From contig NZ_JACJQY010000009.1 of the NCBI RefSeq assembly GCF_014696925.1, forward strand, positions 86,766-150,765: a stretch of 64,000 nt of DNA, in the 5' to 3' direction. Position 1 is the first letter of the stretch; every line of letters begins with the position of its first letter. Under the pieces are notes generated by a model, which had not been told where the DNA came from, did no database searches, and saw only the letters and a program-made list of their open reading frames with translations. The DNA is from Phormidium tenue FACHB-1050. Lineage in GTDB: Bacteria > Cyanobacteriota > Cyanobacteriia > Pseudanabaenales > Pseudanabaenaceae. This document shows, one piece after another, positions 15,919-24,519 of this stretch. A program made the position numbers and the translations under genes.

Positions 15919-18519
15919 TTATTTAAGGAGATCAGCAATTAATTTAGTACAAACCATTGGATTCTTCTTTGCATATTCATTAAAAAATCGAATAGTAGGA
16001 ACTCCAAGATTAGCAATTTGACTCATTCTAAGATTATCTTTATCAATTTGTTCCTGATCATTAAAATGTTGATGCCCGTCTACTTCTACAACGCATAATT
16101 TTTTAGATTCATGATTGAAACATATGAAATCAGCCTTATAGTATTTGTCAATTTTAACTTGACGTAATACTTCTAGCTCCGAATTTAAAATTTTGTTATA
16201 TAGCTCATCCTCTCCTGCTCCTATCAAGTGACTATTAATTTTAATTTCTCTGCCTTTACTAATTTGCCAGCCTTTAGCACGACAAACAATAGACATACTA
16301 AATTTTTTATAAAACAACTTATGGCGTATCCAAACACCTATCCACAAAGCCGCAACATAAACAATGAAATTACTGCCAACAAATATATCTATAGACACCA
16401 ATAAAATTGATGGAAAAATGTGATTCCAAAATTTAACTGTTGGGATATGTCCAGCATTGGGGCGAGTAGCAGGGTAAATTCTATAGTTTTCTTTTTGTAA
16501 AATTGTTTGATTAGAATTTACTGTAGAAGATATTGAACTTACTCTATTATTTTTAGCAGGTATATTATTAGACTGATTTACTTTAGTTTGTACAACTGAA
16601 AATATTCTTCCATCTTGTAATATTTTTTGCCAATCAGTGACTTGTATAGGTATCGAATATCCATCAAACCTTGCAATCAGTCGTTGGTCATCCATATCAA
16701 TAATCTGTCCAATACCTTGAGCGTAATCTGGAATAGATACAAAGCTACCTATTTTCAGCCATTTAGGAATAGTTTGTTTTATTGTTGGAGTAGCATTAAT
16801 TGGATTTGGTGAGGACTTAGGCGAAGACTTATTATTTGTTAGATCAATTACGCTTGCAATTAATTTCCAGCAACGCTTCTCGCCTTTCCAGTCTGGAGCT
16901 GCCCAAGGCATATTTAAACTTACGACTACAAGACAGTTTTCATTGGGTAAATAACCTTCATCTAGCTTCTTAATAAAAACTGGATCTGTAATGGTCATAT
17001 TTTCTGATGTTTGACCATTAGCAAGTTCAATTGAACCTTTCCATTTTCGGTTACTATTTCCACTAGAGAACACAGAAAATTTTTTAGGCTGAACTAGTTG
17101 TACAGTATGACGTTTCTCTGCTGGCAAAGCTTTTATCTCAGAAGGACTAACATATTTTAAAGAGTTATGAAGTATATAAGGAAAGTCTTTATAATAAGCA
17201 AGTAGATCGCTTGGACTTGCTTTTCCTAATAATTTCCATTTACCAGATGAGATTGAAATGTTTTCTGATTGAAATCCAAAGTCTTTGCCTGTATTAGCTA
17301 GAGGAATTTCTAATATGTCTAGTAACTCTGGTTCTCTTCCTTGTATAAGTCTAATTTCTCGTGAAACTCGACCATCTTCAGGGTACAAATCATCACATAC
17401 GGGACGTACCCATTTACCAGTTTTAATGTCAATTCCAGATATACAGCGTTCTGTCTCTTTCCAAGAATTTTCCAGACAAATTATTTGTCTTGTTCCAAGA
17501 TTATTAGAAGATATTGTTTTTGCTGTTTGTTGATTTGGAGTAGTAGAAATTGATACTCGATTCTGTGTTTTTAATTCTGACGCTTTAAAACTATAGAAGC
17601 CAGAAGTATTGCCAGTAATTGAGACCACCTGTCTAATACCTAATTCCTGCAAAATCTCTGTAGCAGAAGTTGGTCTTTCCTTTACCCTATAAGCAGTAAG
17701 TCGATCCAATAACTTCCCAAAATTATCGCTAACGGTTCTTCCATGCAAAAACTGTTGCCATTGATATTCATTTTCCAAAACGTCATAGAGCGTAAACGGT
17801 TCCACATTCGTGAGCAAATGCAAACAAGTCACGCCCAACCCAAACAAATCACTCTGAAACACCGACTTACCCAACATTTGCTCAGGAGCGCCATAACTCG
17901 GCTTTCCGATGCCCGTCCCCGTCTTTGCCAATAACGTCGCCGTTGCGTGCTTTGCCGCCCCAAAATCTACCAGCACCAACTTTTGATCACTGCGCCGCCG
18001 AATAATATTGTCTGGCGAAATATCGCGATGAATTACCGACTTGCCATGCACAAACTCCAAAATTTGCAGCACCTCCACCAACACATCCCGCACCTGCTGC
18101 TCACTAAAAGCACCAACTCGCGCTAGTTCCTGCTCCAAAGTCTCACCATCGATAAACTCTTGGATGAGGTACTGCTTCCCCTCATGAATTGTAAAAGATA
18201 GAAGTTCAGGAATTTGGGGATGCTTACCCAAATCATCGAGCCGCTTTGCCTCCTGCTCAAATAACCTGACTGCGACATCCAAAGTTCCTTGACTCGCATT
18301 AGGATTAATCGTTTCAAAAGCAAATTGCTTAATCACACAACGCGGCTGTGATGGCTTCGACTCATCCTGAGCCAAGAAAGTCTTACCAAATCCCCCCTGT
18401 CCAATTACCTTCAAAGCGCGATAACGCTCTTGAATTTGTAACTTAGCGCCGCATTGAGTACAAAATTTGGTTGTTATTGGGTTTAAGCGATCGCAAGCAA
18501 GACAAAGACAGTTAATCAT
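15919..18519 (-). CDS. Ser/Thr protein kinase fused to a dual-OB-like region and a DUF559-type nuclease
   Basis: 866 residues. In order: zinc-ribbon (CLACDRLNP...FCTQCGAKL, residues 4-25); Ser/Thr kinase (about 35-290) with intact Gly loop IGQGGFGKTF, ATP-binding Lys in CVIKQF, HRDISPDN catalytic loop and DFG in VDFGAAK; a region (about 345-575) with ICLENSWKETERCISGID and CWKLIASVIDL resembling dual-OB domains; a small SH3-like piece near 610-650; one hydrophobic helix (about 705-730); and a C-terminal PD-(D/E)XK nuclease of DUF559/Vsr type (about 770-866) with ADFICF and VEVDGHQHF. The kinase and nuclease parts are clear; the dual-OB assignment is weaker. Neighbouring toxin-antitoxin genes suggest a defence role, perhaps kinase-gated DNA cleavage at the membrane. 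That role is inference. Confidence 0.85.
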   Translation of the reverse strand: MINCLCLACDRLNPITTKFCTQCGAKLQIQERYRALKVIGQGGFGKTFLAQDESKPSQPRCVIKQFAFETINPNASQGTLDVAVRLFEQEAKRLDDLGKHPQIPELLSFTIHEGKQYLIQEFIDGETLEQELARVGAFSEQQVRDVLVEVLQILEFVHGKSVIHRDISPDNIIRRRSDQKLVLVDFGAAKHATATLLAKTGTGIGKPSYGAPEQMLGKSVFQSDLFGLGVTCLHLLTNVEPFTLYDVLENEYQWQQFLHGRTVSDNFGKLLDRLTAYRVKERPTSATEILQELGIRQVVSITGNTSGFYSFKASELKTQNRVSISTTPNQQTAKTISSNNLGTRQIICLENSWKETERCISGIDIKTGKWVRPVCDDLYPEDGRVSREIRLIQGREPELLDILEIPLANTGKDFGFQSENISISSGKWKLLGKASPSDLLAYYKDFPYILHNSLKYVSPSEIKALPAEKRHTVQLVQPKKFSVFSSGNSNRKWKGSIELANGQTSENMTITDPVFIKKLDEGYLPNENCLVVVSLNMPWAAPDWKGEKRCWKLIASVIDLTNNKSSPKSSPNPINATPTIKQTIPKWLKIGSFVSIPDYAQGIGQIIDMDDQRLIARFDGYSIPIQVTDWQKILQDGRIFSVVQTKVNQSNNIPAKNNRVSSISSTVNSNQTILQKENYRIYPATRPNAGHIPTVKFWNHIFPSILLVSIDIFVGSNFIVYVAALWIGVWIRHKLFYKKFSMSIVCRAKGWQISKGREIKINSHLIGAGEDELYNKILNSELEVLRQVKIDKYYKADFICFNHESKKLCVVEVDGHQHFNDQEQIDKDNLRMSQIANLGVPTIRFFNEYAKKNPMVCTKLIADLLK

Positions 18520-18629
18520 GCTGAATGAAATTTTCTGGAAAGCTACCTTTGATAATTATGACATTTAGATAGGATGATAGTCCACATCGATTACCTCAAA
18601 GCGATCGCTCGTGTACAAATAAACTCAAA

Positions 18630-18668
18630 CAAAAAAGAGGAGCAAACAATGTTTGCTCCTCTTTTTTG
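18630..18668 (-). terminator. petE terminator
   Basis: A perfect 18-bp stem (CAAAAAAGAGGAGCAAAC, loop AAT on the plus strand) follows the petE stop on the minus strand and ends in a T-tract in that direction: a typical intrinsic terminator. Confidence 0.85.
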
Positions 18669-18694
18669 TCAAATAAGCTCAGTTATTAATTGGA

Positions 18695-19069
18695 CTATTG
18701 GACAACCACTTTGCCTGCCATACCAGCACCACGGTGAGGAGAGCAGTAGTAAGCAAATTCACCAGCTTCATTGAAGGTGGACTCTAGCTCAGCCTTAGGC
18801 TTTTGAGCTAACTTCTTGTGAGAAAGTTCTTCATGACCATCAAACACAATGTTGTGAGGGAAAGCTTTGTTATTAACCCATTTAACAGTGTCGCCAACTT
18901 TGATTGTGACTACCTTAGGATCAAATACTAGCTGACCACCATCAGAACCCATCTTCACAGTGACGGTATCCGCCGACGCAGGAGAAGCAGTGATGAACAA
19001 GCTACCAACAACAAACAAAAGGCTAGCGATCGCTAGACCTAGCTTTTTCGCAAAGGAAGAAATATTCAT
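18695..19069 (-). CDS. petE: Plastocyanin
   Basis: Thylakoid-lumen copper protein carrying electrons from cytochrome b6f to photosystem I. A signal peptide (LGLAIASLLFVVGSLFITASPASA) is followed by the mature domain DTVTVKMGSDGG. Copper ligands are the His in FPHNIVFD and the Cys, His and Met in YYCSPHRGAGMAGKV. 124 residues including the signal, usual length. The upstream gene on the same strand is psbV, with a terminator between them, so petE probably has its own promoter. Confidence 0.96.
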   Translation of the reverse strand: MNISSFAKKLGLAIASLLFVVGSLFITASPASADTVTVKMGSDGGQLVFDPKVVTIKVGDTVKWVNNKAFPHNIVFDGHEELSHKKLAQKPKAELESTFNEAGEFAYYCSPHRGAGMAGKVVVQ

Positions 19070-19148
19070 AATTAACTACCGACTAAAATTCAACTTGACC
19101 TGCACTAATTCGACTCGACTCGAACTAAAGCAACTAAAACACGTAGAG

Positions 19149-19173
19149 AAAAAGCTAATAAAATTAGCTTTTT
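19149..19173 (-). terminator. psbV terminator
   Basis: A perfect 11-bp stem (AAAAAGCTAAT, loop AAA on the plus strand) flanked by A/T tracts between psbV and petE on the minus strand. The gap also holds short CGACT tandem repeats near 19110. Confidence 0.7.
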
Positions 19174-19216
19174 ATTTAACTAGACCGTGACTCGACTAAA
19201 AGCACAGATTTCTAGT

Positions 19217-19726
19217 TTAATAATATACCTTGCCGCCGCCCCAGCCGATACCTTTGACCTTAGGTTCGTAGAGGATATAACCTGCAATTAGCTTGAGGTC
19301 ATTGTCGGTAAGTCCACGCATGGTGGGGAAAAGATCGGTACTCTTGAGACTTGGGTGAACGTCATAGATTTCAGTTACGCCATCATAGGTAGTAGGCTTC
19401 TTCATGAAATCCACCAAACCGAGAACGTTGTTACGGACAGGATTAGCTCCAGCCAAGGATTCGGGAGAAAGGTTAACGTTAGGATTGGTAAAAGTTGCAC
19501 CGCCAAGGTGACAAGTAGCACAGGCATTAGAGAATAATTTCTTGCCCTTAGAAATGTCTTTTTGAGTCAAGACAATATTGGTAGTTTCGTTAAGGGGAAC
19601 AGTCCGCAGTTCGATGGGAATATCGGCGGCGCTGACACTGGAAGTAAAAAGCTGGAAGGCTAGCATTACGAATGCGATCGCCACCGCTAAATATTTAAAA
19701 GAATTTTTGTTCATAATTACGGACAT
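19217..19726 (-). CDS. psbV: Cytochrome c-550, photosystem II extrinsic protein PsbV
   Basis: Lumenal haem protein that stabilises the oxygen-evolving complex. A signal peptide ends at VSAADIPIELRTV; the haem site is CATCHLGGA, and the second axial His is in YDVHPSL. C-terminal IGWGGGKVYY is conserved in PsbV. The start may be ATG 19726 or ATG 19714 (MNKNSFKYL); the second gives the more usual signal peptide. About 165-169 residues, normal. Confidence 0.95.
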   Translation of the reverse strand: MSVIMNKNSFKYLAVAIAFVMLAFQLFTSSVSAADIPIELRTVPLNETTNIVLTQKDISKGKKLFSNACATCHLGGATFTNPNVNLSPESLAGANPVRNNVLGLVDFMKKPTTYDGVTEIYDVHPSLKSTDLFPTMRGLTDNDLKLIAGYILYEPKVKGIGWGGGKVYY

Positions 19727-19816
19727 AACTTAATTTATCTAAGTTTATCTAAAAGAATTTAACCTAATCTCAAAGATTTATTGCGATTTTGCGATCGCGA
19801 TTACTCTTTAGATTTT

Positions 19817-20011
19817 TTAGGGATTTTTGGAAGAGATTTTAGAATTTTGGGCTTCGGATGCCATGATTACGGCTTTTGCGTCTTCCAAAGCGAGTTTGGT
19901 TTCGGCATCTTGGTATGCAATCCCAAGGCGATCGCATAATTTAAAAACAGACTCAACGGTGAGTTTGTAGTCTTCCGCGATCTCAGTGATCGAATAATCA
20001 GCAAAGCCCAT
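19817..20011 (-). CDS. Small conserved-looking protein with a DNA/RNA-binding-like helix pattern
   Basis: 64 residues: MGFADYSITEIAEDYKLTVESVFKLCDRLGIAY..., helical throughout, with a helix-turn-helix-like spacing (ITEIAEDYKLTVESVFKLCDRLGI) similar to IF2 N-terminal or MerR-like small domains. No catalytic motif. It is the next gene upstream of psbV on the same strand. Function not assigned. Confidence 0.6.
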   Translation of the reverse strand: MGFADYSITEIAEDYKLTVESVFKLCDRLGIAYQDAETKLALEDAKAVIMASEAQNSKISSKNP

Positions 20012-20080
20012 AACAATACTCTTATCTAGTTAATTCTAGAGACGTTTGTGCTATTTTCTCATGCAAAGGGGAGACAAAAC

Positions 20081-20123
20081 CTAAAAAGTAAAGGCGGTGC
20101 GATGCGCCGCCTTTACTTTTTAG
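20081..20123. repeat. 20-bp palindrome (GC-rich core)
   Basis: Arms CTAAAAAGTAAAGGCGGTGC with one wobble position around a GAT loop. First of three palindromes in the 367-bp gap between the small gene at 19817 and the peptidase gene. Confidence 0.7.
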
Positions 20124-20178
20124 GGCTTAACTAAAATGGCTTTAACTTATATAGCAAAGCAAGTTTTTCTTACAACCC

Positions 20179-20233
20179 AAAACCCAAGAAGCGAGTGGCG
20201 GCGCGAAGCGCCGCCACTCGCTTCTTGGGTTTT
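20179..20233. repeat. 26-bp perfect palindrome (AAAACCCAAGAA class)
   Basis: Perfect 26-bp arms, AAAACCCAAGAAGCGAGTGG then GCGGCGC... around a GAA loop. Outer AACCCAAGAA/TTCTTGGGTT is shared with palindromes at 35951 and 38372; the middle of the arm differs. Confidence 0.75.
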
Positions 20234-20266
20234 GCTAACTCTTGCAATTAACGAGCAAACGAACCA

Positions 20267-20317
20267 CAAGAAAATTTTTGAAAGTGTTGCAAAGCAACAC
20301 TTTCAAAAATTTTCTTG
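20267..20317. repeat. 24-bp perfect palindrome
   Basis: Arms CAAGAAAATTTTTGAAAGTG... perfect over 24 bp around an AAA loop. With the two preceding palindromes it fills the gap; no promoter is clear before the peptidase gene at 20379. Confidence 0.7.
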
Positions 20318-20378
20318 GTTTGGGTCTGAGCGCGAAGCGCTGTTAGATAATAAAGACAGTAGTAAACAGTGAACAACA

Positions 20379-22232
20379 ATGACAGACGCTTCTAATAATT
20401 CACCTGTTGATTTACCTGTTGATGTTGTAGTTAAGGCAGCGATCGCTGTTACCCAAGCACCTGACGAAGTGCTGATCAATCGTGAAATTGCGATCGCAGG
20501 AACAGCAGATTTTTCGCAAGTTTCACAGATTCTGGTCACCTTACCCAACGAGGCTACCGTTGCGGTGCAACTTAATACCACAACAGGAACTTGGCAAGCA
20601 AAAATTGCGGCGGGTTTGCCCAATGCCTCAGCGACATACTTACGGGTAAGGGCTATAGGCGCAAACAATCAACTTTTGGCAGAGTTAATCGTCAATATTT
20701 TAGTCAAGCTGCCGACAATTTCACTGGTCACCAAGCAAGGGACTCTCTTCAAAACCTCACCTGCGGATTCTTCGACCTTACCACCCAATGCAAAGGTCGA
20801 AGTGATGGCTGGGCAAACCTTTGAAGTGTTGCGTTATGGTGCTGTTGATGGACATATTAAGGTTTTGCTCAAGCAGCCGATCGCCCCTGTCGGAGAATTT
20901 GGTTATTTCTATGGACTGCATGTGGATTTGATTGCGCCAATTACGCTCACAGTCAAGCAAAACACGATTTTCAAGATTTCTACAGCAGCTTCACAAGCTT
21001 TGCCCTTTACTCAAAAAGTCGAGGTAAAAGCAGGCACAGAGTTTTTGTTAAATGGGGATTACACGATCGCAGATAACCATATTCGAGTCAAACTAGCGCA
21101 ACCGCTAGCCCCCGTTGGACAGGATGGGTTCTTTTTTCTGCCCCATGTCGAATTATCAAAACTAGGTGAATCCCTCGATTTTGCTGATCCTGAGGATGTT
21201 AGCAATATTCAGATCAAGGGCGCGATCGCCACGGTGATCACTGACACTTTTTTGAAAGCATCTTCACAGGATGCAAGTAGACTCTCCAACTCGCAAAAAA
21301 TCATGGTCAAGGCGGGTACGACCTATCCGATTAGTGGCTATGCTGCGGTTAATGGTCATTTTCGCGTGAAGTTTACTTCAGATGTCGCGCCCATTGGCGA
21401 TGTGGGCTTTTTCTATGCGCGACATGTCAGCATTACCAAAAATGGCAAAGCGATCGCCTTTGATCCAGATATGAAAACGCTGACCATTAGACAAAATACG
21501 GTACTCAAAAAACGCCCCATCGATTCGCGCCAGTTAACAGCTAGTGAGTTAGCACCTCTCACCGCAAGCGATGTTTTTGGGGTAGATAGCTATAGTCTCA
21601 CCGACATCCATTTTCAAGTCACTTTAAATGAAGACGTACCACCCCTAGGAAAGTCTGGATTTGTATTTGCGGGGCATGTCAATCTCAGGCAAGGCAATAG
21701 GGCGATCGAGTTTACGCCCAAGCGCAAGGTTTTAGGTGTTCCCTATTTTTCGCAATTAGATAATCCCCGTGATCCTTTTGTAACTTGCAATGTTACTTCG
21801 ATCGCGATGGTGTTAGCTTTTCATGGCAGGCGATCGCGCAATCCCCGCCAACAACTAGAGGATGAGTTATATCAATGGATCATCGATCGCTACGGTAGAC
21901 AAGCGCGTACTGACAATTCAGTTATGCAAAAGCTGTATCAAGCCTATGGCTTTGGTGGGGGCTTTAGTACAACTCGCACATGGTCACAAATCAAACAAGA
22001 ACTCATCGAAAATCGCCCCGTTGTGATCGGTGGCTACTTCACCCACGGCGGACATATCATTTGTATTATTGGCTTCGATGAATTTGGCTACATTGTCCAC
22101 GATCCCTATGGCAACGCCCTCACAGGCTATCGCCAGACTGAGGGGAAAAGTTTGCGCTATCCCTATGTTTACATGCGCGACATGTGTGGTGTTGATGGCG
22201 ATGTCTGGGCGCATTTCATTTTGCCCCGCTAA
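20379..22232 (+). CDS. C39-like cysteine peptidase with repeated beta modules
   Basis: 617 residues. An Ig-like N-terminal module (about 25-110) is followed by four related ~70-90-residue modules, each with a pattern like LFKTSPADSSTL...KVEVMAGQTF...GHIKVLL...APVGEFGYFYGLHVDL (about 115-440). The C-terminus (about 455-617) is a peptidase_C39_2-like domain: VPYFSQLDN, catalytic Cys in TCNVTSIAM, His in GGHIICIIG and Asp in VHDPYGN. There is no evident signal peptide, so the cell location is unclear. It could process peptides or bind cell-wall material through the repeats. The stop lies in the terminator palindrome. Confidence 0.82.
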   Translation: MTDASNNSPVDLPVDVVVKAAIAVTQAPDEVLINREIAIAGTADFSQVSQILVTLPNEATVAVQLNTTTGTWQAKIAAGLPNASATYLRVRAIGANNQLLAELIVNILVKLPTISLVTKQGTLFKTSPADSSTLPPNAKVEVMAGQTFEVLRYGAVDGHIKVLLKQPIAPVGEFGYFYGLHVDLIAPITLTVKQNTIFKISTAASQALPFTQKVEVKAGTEFLLNGDYTIADNHIRVKLAQPLAPVGQDGFFFLPHVELSKLGESLDFADPEDVSNIQIKGAIATVITDTFLKASSQDASRLSNSQKIMVKAGTTYPISGYAAVNGHFRVKFTSDVAPIGDVGFFYARHVSITKNGKAIAFDPDMKTLTIRQNTVLKKRPIDSRQLTASELAPLTASDVFGVDSYSLTDIHFQVTLNEDVPPLGKSGFVFAGHVNLRQGNRAIEFTPKRKVLGVPYFSQLDNPRDPFVTCNVTSIAMVLAFHGRRSRNPRQQLEDELYQWIIDRYGRQARTDNSVMQKLYQAYGFGGGFSTTRTWSQIKQELIENRPVVIGGYFTHGGHIICIIGFDEFGYIVHDPYGNALTGYRQTEGKSLRYPYVYMRDMCGVDGDVWAHFILPR

Positions 22233-22267
22233 TTAAAAGGAGTCGCTTTGCGACTCCTTTTAATTAG
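22229..22267. terminator. Bidirectional terminator between the peptidase gene and hisA
   Basis: A perfect 18-bp stem (CTAATTAAAAGGAGTCGC, loop TTT). The stop codons of both convergent genes are the mirror-image TAA triplets in the two arm ends. Confidence 0.85.
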
Positions 22268-23028
22268 GCGATCGCCGATCCATCGATTACATCTTGCCAA
22301 CGTCCGTTACCAACAGCCCGAATCGCTTCTTTAAGTTGAATATCACCCGTATAAATCGCTTTACCAACGATCGCCCCTGTCACACCCACAGACTCTAGGG
22401 ATACCAAATTTAGTAAATCCGTAATCGAGCTAACCCCACCTGACGCAATCACAGGCACATCAACATTTTCGGCAAGTTGACGCAGTGCTTCGATATTGGG
22501 TCCTTGCATCGTGCCATCGCGATGAATATCCGTGTAAATAATTCCTGCGATACCCACAGAAGTCATCCGTTTGGCAAGATCCACTGCCATTATCTCTGAG
22601 GTTTCCAGCCAGCCTCTGGTCGCCACCTTGCCATCACGGGCATCAATGCCAATCATGATTTGCTCAGGAAATTCTGCACAAATCTCGGCAATCAATTGCG
22701 AACTCTCCACCGCTGCCGTTCCTAAGATCACTCGACTCACGCCAGAGTTCAGCACTGAAACGATACTTGCGCGATCGCGTAAGCCACCACCCATCTGCAC
22801 ACGCATTGGAATTGAACGGGCGATCGCCTCGATTACCTTCAAGTTTTTGGGCTTGCCTTCCTTTGCACCATCCAAATCAACTACATGCAAATACTTAGCG
22901 CCTTGACTGTACCAGCGTTGGGCAACCTCTACAGGGTCTTCACCAAATACTTCTGATTGTTGATAATCCCCCTGATAGAGCCTAACGCAGCGTCCATCTA
23001 AAATATCAATTGCGGGAATTACATCCAT
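22264..23028 (-). CDS. hisA: Phosphoribosylformimino-AICAR ribotide isomerase HisA
   Basis: Fourth step of histidine synthesis (ProFAR to PRFAR), a cytoplasmic TIM barrel. N-terminal catalytic Asp in [17 protein letters not shown], second catalytic Asp in [14 protein letters not shown], and phosphate-binding GGGLR and ASGGVSS loops. 254 residues, usual length. No other his gene lies nearby, as is normal in cyanobacteria where his genes are scattered. Confidence 0.95.
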   Translation of the reverse strand: MDVIPAIDILDGRCVRLYQGDYQQSEVFGEDPVEVAQRWYSQGAKYLHVVDLDGAKEGKPKNLKVIEAIARSIPMRVQMGGGLRDRASIVSVLNSGVSRVILGTAAVESSQLIAEICAEFPEQIMIGIDARDGKVATRGWLETSEIMAVDLAKRMTSVGIAGIIYTDIHRDGTMQGPNIEALRQLAENVDVPVIASGGVSSITDLLNLVSLESVGVTGAIVGKAIYTGDIQLKEAIRAVGNGRWQDVIDGSAIA

Positions 23029-23130
23029 AATTTTTACCTACGATCCCAGAAGCTTATTTTAGCTAGATTTAGCGATCGCGGTATAGTACAAATCTAGGAA
23101 AAACAAATTTATGGCTTTACCGTAAGATCA

Positions 23131-23181
23131 GGAACCAGTTTTTGATGGCGCAGCGGAGCCGCGCAGTCAAAAACTGGTTTC
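23131..23181. repeat. Imperfect palindrome before the permease gene
   Basis: Arms AACCAGTTTTTGA... with mismatches around a GC-rich centre, followed by a partial copy (AAACCGATAAATTGGTTT). Lies between the divergent hisA and permease genes. Confidence 0.55.
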
Positions 23182-23259
23182 GTCTATGGCGAGAAACCGA
23201 TAAATTGGTTTTTGTTCAGTTTTTATCTAAATATTTGCCAAACTCAAAATCTGTCCCCT

Positions 23260-24108
23260 ATGAAATCGCCTAAGCAGTCAGTATCGCAACAGTTAATGTC
23301 TATTGGTATCGTGATTAGCGTTGTTTTTTTGCTGATGGCGATTCTTGCGCCGTTCCTGCAAGCCATAGGGGTGTTAACTAATCCCAGTGAATTTCTCAGC
23401 AATCCGATCCATCAGCCACCATCACCACAACATTGGTTTGGCACAGATTTACAGGGGCATGATGTATTTACAAGGACGATAGCTGGTGCTGGTGTGGCAT
23501 GGCAAGTAACGATCGCCTCAACGGTAATTAGCTTAGCGATCGGCGTGCCCTTGGGGATGCTAAGCGGCTACAAAGGAGGCTGGCTGGATCGCGGGTTAGT
23601 CTTTCTCATGGATGCGCTGTACACCTTGCCCAGTTTATTGCTGTCGCTGACGATCGCCTTTGTAGTCGGTGCGGGTGTCTGGAATGCCGCGATCGCTCTC
23701 AGTGTTGCCTATATCCCTCAGTATTTTCGAGTAATCCGCAATCAAACCGTAAGTACGAAAACCGAGGTGTATATCGAAGCTGCTCAAGCGATCGGTGCGG
23801 ACACGAAAACGATCTTGATCAAATATCTCGCGCCTAATGTGATCCAAAGCTTACCCGTAATTTTCACTCTCAATGCTGCTGATGCAATTCTGACTCTGGC
23901 AGGTTTAGGATTTTTAGGTTTAGGCATTCCCGAAGATGTCCCTGAATGGGGTCACGATCTCAAGCAAGCTCTCGATGCGCTCTCGACTGGCGAAAATATC
24001 TGGTGGACAACGGTTTTCCCTGGTTTGGCGATTACTTTTATGGCGATCGGTTTATCGCTAGTAGGTGAAGGCTTGACTCAGAAATTTAGTAGCAAGAAGG
24101 ATCAATGA
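23260..24108 (+). CDS. ABC transporter permease, DppC/OppC type
   Basis: Inner-membrane subunit of a peptide or nickel importer. About six hydrophobic helices, the N-terminal OppC-type segment with HWFGTDLQGHDVFTR, and the cytoplasmic EAA loop EAAQAIGADTKTILIKYLAPN that docks with the ATPase. ATG 23260 (MKSPKQSVSQQ) is preferred over the upstream TTG, whose extension lacks family features. 282 residues. The partner permease, binding protein and ATPase genes are not in the window, as often in cyanobacteria. Confidence 0.9.
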   Translation: MKSPKQSVSQQLMSIGIVISVVFLLMAILAPFLQAIGVLTNPSEFLSNPIHQPPSPQHWFGTDLQGHDVFTRTIAGAGVAWQVTIASTVISLAIGVPLGMLSGYKGGWLDRGLVFLMDALYTLPSLLLSLTIAFVVGAGVWNAAIALSVAYIPQYFRVIRNQTVSTKTEVYIEAAQAIGADTKTILIKYLAPNVIQSLPVIFTLNAADAILTLAGLGFLGLGIPEDVPEWGHDLKQALDALSTGENIWWTTVFPGLAITFMAIGLSLVGEGLTQKFSSKKDQ

Positions 24109-24120
24109 GCTTATATAGCT

Positions 24121-24519
24121 ATGTATTTCGACTTCCTTATTCCTAAACGCCCCGTATCTTTGCAAACAAGAAAAACCGCAAATTTACAAGCATGGAAACA
24201 ATATGTTCGCACCGAAGCTGCAAAAACTTGGACAGGTCAAATTTTTGCGAATCAAGATGTTTACCTAAAATTGATTTATCTTTATGATAGCGATCCTGTT
24301 GATACTGACAACATCATTAAACCAATCCAAGACGCATTGATTGGGCTGATTTACGCAGATGATTTACTGATTACAGATGTAGAAGCCCACCGTCGTTCAC
24401 TATATGGAGTGTTTGACCTAACCCTATGCCCAACTCCTCTTGTTCAAGGCATAATATCAGGCATAGAATGTGTATATGTTAGAGTTTCTGAATCTAAACC
24501 ATTGGAGGACTACTTATGA
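24121..24519 (+). CDS. RusA-like Holliday junction resolvase
   Basis: 132 residues with the RusA core: DPVDTDNIIKPIQDALIGL followed by YADDLLITDVEAHR, giving the conserved Asp residues (DxDN and D in IQDAL, plus DD) that bind Mg2+. RusA enzymes cut four-way DNA junctions and are mostly phage-derived. Its stop overlaps the next ATG by 4 bases, so the two are co-translated. Start ATG 24121, 12 bases after the permease stop. Confidence 0.85.
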   Translation: MYFDFLIPKRPVSLQTRKTANLQAWKQYVRTEAAKTWTGQIFANQDVYLKLIYLYDSDPVDTDNIIKPIQDALIGLIYADDLLITDVEAHRRSLYGVFDLTLCPTPLVQGIISGIECVYVRVSESKPLEDYL

